Both the position numbers and the translations under genes were made by a program. This document shows positions 59,866 through 64,000 of a DNA stretch of 64,000 bases, piece after piece (position 1 is the first letter of the stretch; every line of letters starts with the position of its first letter). A model generated the notes under the pieces. The model searched no databases and was not told the origin of the DNA. It saw nothing but the letters and a program-made list of their open reading frames with translations. Source of the stretch: Vagococcus fessus (GTDB taxonomy: Bacteria > Bacillota > Bacilli > Lactobacillales > Vagococcaceae); NCBI RefSeq assembly GCF_003987565.1, contig NZ_NGJY01000002.1:372001-436000 (forward strand), written 5' to 3'.

Positions 59866-60690
59866 TCATTCCTCTGTACTTTCTTCAATAAAGGCATCTT
59901 TCACACGACGCCAAAAATGGGTATGACGGTATGACGTAAACTTAATGCGTTCATTCGCCACACTAAAGGTTAACTCTTTGACACTAGACTGTGGAATAGA
60001 CAACTGGTCAACTGACAATAAATAATCATCCGCTTCATCCAACTTCATCGAAATCCACTCATTGCTTGCAATAACTAGCGGTGAGCCTAACGTTCTATAG
60101 ACTCGGTTGTTTAATGAGGCAATTTCCGTCAACTGCAACGCATTGATTCGAGGATGAATAATCGCCCCACCCATACTTTTATTATACGCAGTTGACCCCG
60201 TTGGAGTTGCAACAGAAAGGCCATCTCCACGAAAACGTTCAAAAAAGTCTTCCTTAATGAAGACATCTGCTACCATCGTTTTATTAACACGACGAATGGT
60301 ACATTCATTTAAAGCTAAGAAGTGTTGAGATTTCTCTGCTTCTTTATGCTCAATATATACATCTAAAAGTGGATAACTGACACTTTCTCCCTCGTCAGCT
60401 AATAAGCTTGCTACTAACTCTTCTAATTCATAATCACGCCAATCAGTATAAAAACCTAAATGACCCGTATGAATCCCTAAAAATCTAACTTTGGATAACA
60501 GATGAGAGTAACGATGGAACGCTGACAACAACGTTCCATCTCCTCCAATAGAAATCACAATATCAGGTTCTTTTTCATCTATCTTTATTTCTTTATCCGC
60601 TAATAGTTGCTTTAAACGGATTTGTGCTTTTTGCGACTTCATTGAGTCATTTGCAATAATAGATACTTTTACCTTATCAGGTGTTAGCAT
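59866..60690 (-). CDS. nadK: NAD kinase
   Basis: A 274-residue enzyme that phosphorylates NAD to NADP. The GGDGTLLSAFHR motif (about 49-60), the ATP/NAD-binding NECTIRR segment and GDGLSVATPTGSTAYNKSMGGAIIHP are canonical. The start is separated from the relQ stop by one base, so the genes are coupled, as in most Firmicutes. Confidence 0.96.
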   Translation of the reverse strand: MLTPDKVKVSIIANDSMKSQKAQIRLKQLLADKEIKIDEKEPDIVISIGGDGTLLSAFHRYSHLLSKVRFLGIHTGHLGFYTDWRDYELEELVASLLADEGESVSYPLLDVYIEHKEAEKSQHFLALNECTIRRVNKTMVADVFIKEDFFERFRGDGLSVATPTGSTAYNKSMGGAIIHPRINALQLTEIASLNNRVYRTLGSPLVIASNEWISMKLDEADDYLLSVDQLSIPQSSVKELTFSVANERIKFTSYRHTHFWRRVKDAFIEESTEE

Positions 60691-60691
60691 G

Positions 60692-61402
60692 TTACGTCAC
60701 GTCACCTTCTGGATTATTTTTTTCAAATTCTATTTGTTCTAACTCACGTTTTTTCAAGAATGCTTGGTAATAATGATCCTCTTTTTTACCACGACCATGA
60801 GAGAATAAATGTTGGGCTTCTTGAATTTCTTCACGAATTTCTGACATTTCTTCATCCAATAAGCTCGCTGCTTCAGATGCTTTACGCAAACGTTCATTTA
60901 TTTCTTGTGGAAACTCACCTTGATATTTATAGTTAAGTGAATGTTCTATCGTTGCCCAAAAGTTCATCGCTAAGGTTCTAATTTGAATTTCTGCAAAAAT
61001 TTTCTTTTCACCTGTTACTAATTGAACCGGGTACTCAATAATTAGGTGATACGACCGATAACCACTCTCTTTTTGATTGGTTATATAATCACGCTCTTGA
61101 ACAACACGCATGTCTTTACGCGAACGAATTAGACGTACCACTTCATAAATATCATCTGTAAATTGGCACATAATTCTAAGTCCTGCAATATCTTGCATTT
61201 CTGTTTCTAAACGGTCTAAAGGTATTCCTCTAAGCTTTGATTTTATTTTAATACTATCTGCTGGCTTTACACGGCCGGTAACAAACTCTATTGGCGCATG
61301 TTGGTTGTTATCACGAAATTGCTTTCGTATCCCTTTTAACTTGATTTTCATTTCTGACACCACTTGTTCATAAGGTGCAATAAATAATTCCCAATTATCC
61401 AT
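60692..61402 (-). CDS. relQ: Small alarmone synthetase RelQ
   Basis: A 236-residue (p)ppGpp synthetase without hydrolase or regulatory domains. Synthetase motifs are visible: EFVTGRVKPADSIKIKSKL, DIAGLRIMCQF, YITNQKESGYRSYHLIIEY and AEIQIRTLAMNFWATIEHSLNYKY. It forms tetramers in enterococci and bacilli (family knowledge). It heads the relQ-nadK-rluA-mgtE run and is divergent from the CYTH gene, an arrangement conserved in Firmicutes. Confidence 0.96.
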   Translation of the reverse strand: MDNWELFIAPYEQVVSEMKIKLKGIRKQFRDNNQHAPIEFVTGRVKPADSIKIKSKLRGIPLDRLETEMQDIAGLRIMCQFTDDIYEVVRLIRSRKDMRVVQERDYITNQKESGYRSYHLIIEYPVQLVTGEKKIFAEIQIRTLAMNFWATIEHSLNYKYQGEFPQEINERLRKASEAASLLDEEMSEIREEIQEAQHLFSHGRGKKEDHYYQAFLKKRELEQIEFEKNNPEGDVT

Positions 61403-61578
61403 CTCAGCAAACCTCTTTTTTACTTTATTTTACTTGCCCAATAACTCACGTTTCATTTTATCACAAAAATGATGAAAAAGTTAGCGTTGCACATAGGCTA
61501 TTTGTTAAAAAAAGATTGACTATTCTTATTTTTTTAGAGAGAATATTCTTAATGAGCTTTTTAGAAAGAGGGCATACC

Positions 61579-62169
61579 ATGAGTCAAGAAATTGAAATTG
61601 AATTTAAATCGTTACTAACCGAAAAAGATTACAAAAAATTATGTGCAACTTTTGAGTTATCTGACGCTAATTCTTTTACCCAAACTAATTATTACTTCGA
61701 TACCCCTCAGGGCGATCTTAAAGAAAAAAGACTTGGTCTTCGTATTAGAACTTTTGATGATAAGGCTGAGTTGACCTTAAAATCACCTTTAGAAAATCAA
61801 GAAGGTTTACTTGAAACAACCGATTACTTAACTCACGAAGAAGCGAAAGCACTACTTAATGAAAATAACATCCTAGTTACTGGTCAAGTAGCTAAAAAAC
61901 TACAAGAGTTTAACATTAATGCTAATGACGTTTATTTGATTGGCGAACTAAAAACTAAACGTTTAGAATACAAACTTGATGAATCACATCTGCTAGTATT
62001 AGATGAAAGTTGGTACCACGGAAAACATGATTACGAATTAGAAATGGAAGTTAAAGAGGCAGTTTCTGGAAAAGATTATTTTGTGAAATTCATTAAGGAA
62101 TATGGCATTACTTATATTCCTACTGAAAATAAGATTTCACGAACAATACGTGCAAAAAAGGCTTTATAA
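61579..62169 (+). CDS. CYTH domain protein (triphosphate tunnel metalloenzyme)
   Basis: A 196-residue triphosphate-tunnel enzyme of the CYTH family. The ExExK signature EIEIEFK is at residues 4-10, and basic/acidic tunnel residues appear in RLGLRIRTF, ELTLKSP and ELEMEVKEA. Relatives hydrolyse inorganic triphosphate or thiamine triphosphate. Start 61579 has AAAGAGGG; a longer frame to 61516 lacks an SD. It is divergent from relQ and may be linked to nucleotide stress metabolism. Confidence 0.88.
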   Translation: MSQEIEIEFKSLLTEKDYKKLCATFELSDANSFTQTNYYFDTPQGDLKEKRLGLRIRTFDDKAELTLKSPLENQEGLLETTDYLTHEEAKALLNENNILVTGQVAKKLQEFNINANDVYLIGELKTKRLEYKLDESHLLVLDESWYHGKHDYELEMEVKEAVSGKDYFVKFIKEYGITYIPTENKISRTIRAKKAL

Positions 62170-62246
62170 GCCCTTTTGTTTCATAAAAAAGAAATTTAGT
62201 GATACATTATATATAGAAAAGAAAAAGAAAGATATGGGGGATTGCT

Positions 62247-62897
62247 ATGATTGAAGTCTATTTGTTTGTACACCCACTCTGTCCAGAGTGCCTAGCTTCT
62301 GAAAAGCGCATTTTACAGATGGTAAAAAATGAGCAAAGAAAGATACAATTTAAATTCCTGCCTTTACTGAACTTACAAACATTTCAACGTTACCTTTCTA
62401 CTACTTGCAACCATGACTGTAATTTAAATGATAGAAATAAATTATTCCAAGATTCTTATTCCGCAGCTCTTGATTATAAAGCCATGCAACTACAAGGAAA
62501 GAAAAAAGGACAACAGTTCCTTATGGCTTTACAAGAAGCTGTCCAACATAATGAGAGCTACAGTGCAGACCTTGTCAAACAAACAGTTATTGATTTACAC
62601 GGTGACTGGGAGATGTTTGTTAACGATCGTCAGTCTGAAAATGTTAAAGAGTCATTTGAAACAGATCAAATTATAGCAAAAGAAATGTCTGTTTCCTTTG
62701 CTTCTTCCATGGTCTATTTCAATTATACTTGTGACCAGGATTATGGCATCTTAGTAGAAGAACATCCTACAGATGAGATTTTAGCTGACTTACTTGCTAT
62801 GGATCAACCTGAAACGATTGCACCACTAGCAAAAGAAAACACTGTTATTACACATCAAAATTTAGCAGATACCTATTTGCGTTTATTAGAAAATTAA
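62247..62897 (+). CDS. spxH: ClpXP adaptor SpxH (YjbH), DsbA-like
   Basis: A 216-residue thioredoxin-fold protein with an N-terminal CPEC motif (HPLCPECLASEK) that adapts Spx for degradation by ClpXP. Length and the HPLCPEC opening fit YjbH/SpxH. GGGGGATT precedes the ATG. The pepF-spxH-CYTH-relQ neighbourhood is the standard one. Its role in Spx turnover here is inferred from family. Confidence 0.92.
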   Translation: MIEVYLFVHPLCPECLASEKRILQMVKNEQRKIQFKFLPLLNLQTFQRYLSTTCNHDCNLNDRNKLFQDSYSAALDYKAMQLQGKKKGQQFLMALQEAVQHNESYSADLVKQTVIDLHGDWEMFVNDRQSENVKESFETDQIIAKEMSVSFASSMVYFNYTCDQDYGILVEEHPTDEILADLLAMDQPETIAPLAKENTVITHQNLADTYLRLLEN

Positions 62898-62933
62898 AAA
62901 GCTTATCACCTGATCAGGTGATAAGCTTTTTTT
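62896..62933. terminator. Bidirectional terminator spxH / pepF
   Basis: A perfect palindrome centred at 62913-62914, with 15-bp arms of AAAAGCTTATCACCT type and flanking A/T runs. Confidence 0.92.
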
Positions 62934-62935
62934 AT

Positions 62936-64000
62936 TTATTTTTTATCTAATGTTTTAACCAACTCTTCAAATTCTTCTAAGCGCGCTTCAAAGACAGCCA
63001 TTGCTTTTTCAATGTATGTACCATCCGTCATATCCACTCCCGCTTTTTTCATCACTTCGATTGGGTAATCACTGTTACCTGCTTTTAAGTAAGCGAGATA
63101 ATTTTCTAGCTTCTCTTCTGAGCCTGTCAAAATTCCCTCTGCTAAAGCTGTTGCAGCTGAGAAGCCTGTTGAATATTGATAAACATAGTAATTGTAATAG
63201 AAATGAGGGATACGTGACCACTCTACTGCAATCTCTTCATCTTTTTCAACCGCAGGACCATAGTAGCGACTATTTAAGTCTGCATAATACTCATTTAAGT
63301 AATCACTTGTTAGTGGTACTCCCTTAGCATCTTCTTCATGAATAAAATGTTCAAATTCCGCAAACTGAGTCTGACGGAAAATAGTTCCTTTAAAACCATC
63401 TAGATAACGATTCAACACATACGCTCTTACTTCAGGGTTTGTTTCCGTTTTAAGTAGATACTCTGTCAATAAGTTTTCGTTAGTTGTTGAGGCAATTTCT
63501 GCTAAAAAGATTGAATAATCTCCATAGACATACGGTTGATTACTGCGTGTAAAGTAACTATGAACACTGTGTCCCATTTCATGCACTAATGTATACAATT
63601 GGTCCAAGCTATCGTGCCAATTCATTAAGATAAATGGTTTTGTATTATATGCTCCTGATGAATAGGCCCCACTGCGTTTCCCTTGGTTTTCTACCACATC
63701 AATCCAACGTTCTGAGAAAGCTTCTTTCACGACTGCCATATATTCTTCACCTAACGGTTGTAAAGCTTCTAGGGCTTTTTCTACCGCTTCTTCGTAGGAA
63801 TAACGAATTGGTGCTTCACCTAAAATCGGTGTGTACATATCATACATATGTAATTTCTCAACACCTAGTAACTCTTTTCTTAACCCTACATAACGGTGTA
63901 ATAACGGTAAATGCTTGTCTACCACTTGAATCAACGTATCATGTACTGACTCCGGAATATGATTAGCTGACAGTGCCGCTTCTCTTGCTGAATTATAGTT
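62936..64000 (-). CDS. pepF: Oligoendopeptidase F (3' part; runs off the window)
   Basis: The C-terminal ~355 residues of an M3B zinc metallopeptidase that cuts peptides in the cytoplasm. The zinc motif HEMGH is present (in [15 protein letters not shown]), with the distal Glu in [11 protein letters not shown]. The reading frame is open to the window edge: upstream of an in-frame TTG at 63934 the coding continues ([17 protein letters not shown]), which is typical PepF sequence. The true start therefore lies outside, about 250 residues further. It converges on spxH. Confidence 0.95.
   Translation of the reverse strand, partial: NYNSAREAALSANHIPESVHDTLIQVVDKHLPLLHRYVGLRKELLGVEKLHMYDMYTPILGEAPIRYSYEEAVEKALEALQPLGEEYMAVVKEAFSERWIDVVENQGKRSGAYSSGAYNTKPFILMNWHDSLDQLYTLVHEMGHSVHSYFTRSNQPYVYGDYSIFLAEIASTTNENLLTEYLLKTETNPEVRAYVLNRYLDGFKGTIFRQTQFAEFEHFIHEEDAKGVPLTSDYLNEYYADLNSRYYGPAVEKDEEIAVEWSRIPHFYYNYYVYQYSTGFSAATALAEGILTGSEEKLENYLAYLKAGNSDYPIEVMKKAGVDMTDGTYIEKAMAVFEARLEEFEELVKTLDKK

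Overview
This window comes from an AT-rich, low-GC Gram-positive chromosome of the order Lactobacillales. The family Enterococcaceae fits best, and I lean towards Vagococcus over Enterococcus. The reasons are a WxL/DUF916/LPXTG surface-protein operon, IreB next to RuvX, EcsAB, a haem catalase with PerR boxes, the pepF-spxH-CYTH-relQ-nadK-rluA-mgtE block, and SD/promoter style throughout. No rRNA, tRNA, IS element, prophage or CRISPR array was seen. The placement is inference; no 16S or database search was possible.

Layout. 0-5.3 kb: a KUP potassium transporter (minus) read from a leader that matches the yybP-ykoY manganese riboswitch, divergent from the YfhO membrane protein. 5.3-10.5 kb: a four-gene WxL surface operon, including a protein with five 70-residue InlB-type repeats. 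10.5-14.7 kb: LysP under a lysine riboswitch, a TIM-barrel protein, and catalase. 14.8-19.2 kb: sbcCD. 19.2-20.4 kb: ireB-ruvX-DUF1292. 20.4-24.4 kb: prsA, ytxH, a HIT protein and ecsAB (the divergent hit/ecs arrangement known from Bacillus). 24.5-29.6 kb: ytmP-trmB, a PepSY-like/Nudix pair, then pepA-ytpP-uspA-ytpR. 29.6-37.2 kb: yhaM-yhaN-yhaO, yheA and a bifunctional penicillin-binding protein. 37.4-45.1 kb: rluD-type pseudouridine synthase, argR/argS, queT with a structured leader, a DagK-type lipid kinase and recD2. 45.2-53.8 kb: a sialic-acid utilisation cluster (nanA, ABC transporter without its ATPase, esterase, nanE; divergent nanK, a TIM-barrel isomerase, an RpiR regulator) with two cre-like sites in the divergent control region. 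53.8-57.5 kb: a CAT-like acetyltransferase, an HD phosphohydrolase, trmL with a structured, terminator-containing leader, rlmA and cutC. 57.5-64 kb: mgtE, rluA-type, nadK, relQ, CYTH, spxH and the 3' part of pepF, which runs off the window.

Most of the window is conserved housekeeping sequence. The parts worth a second look are RNA-level: a manganese-type riboswitch in front of a potassium transporter, an unclassified kissing-loop leader on queT, a two-hairpin-plus-terminator leader (or small RNA) before trmL, and a hairpin placed exactly between the Shine-Dalgarno sequence and start codon of pepA. The sialic-acid cluster is the clearest accessory module. No wholly new protein system was found.
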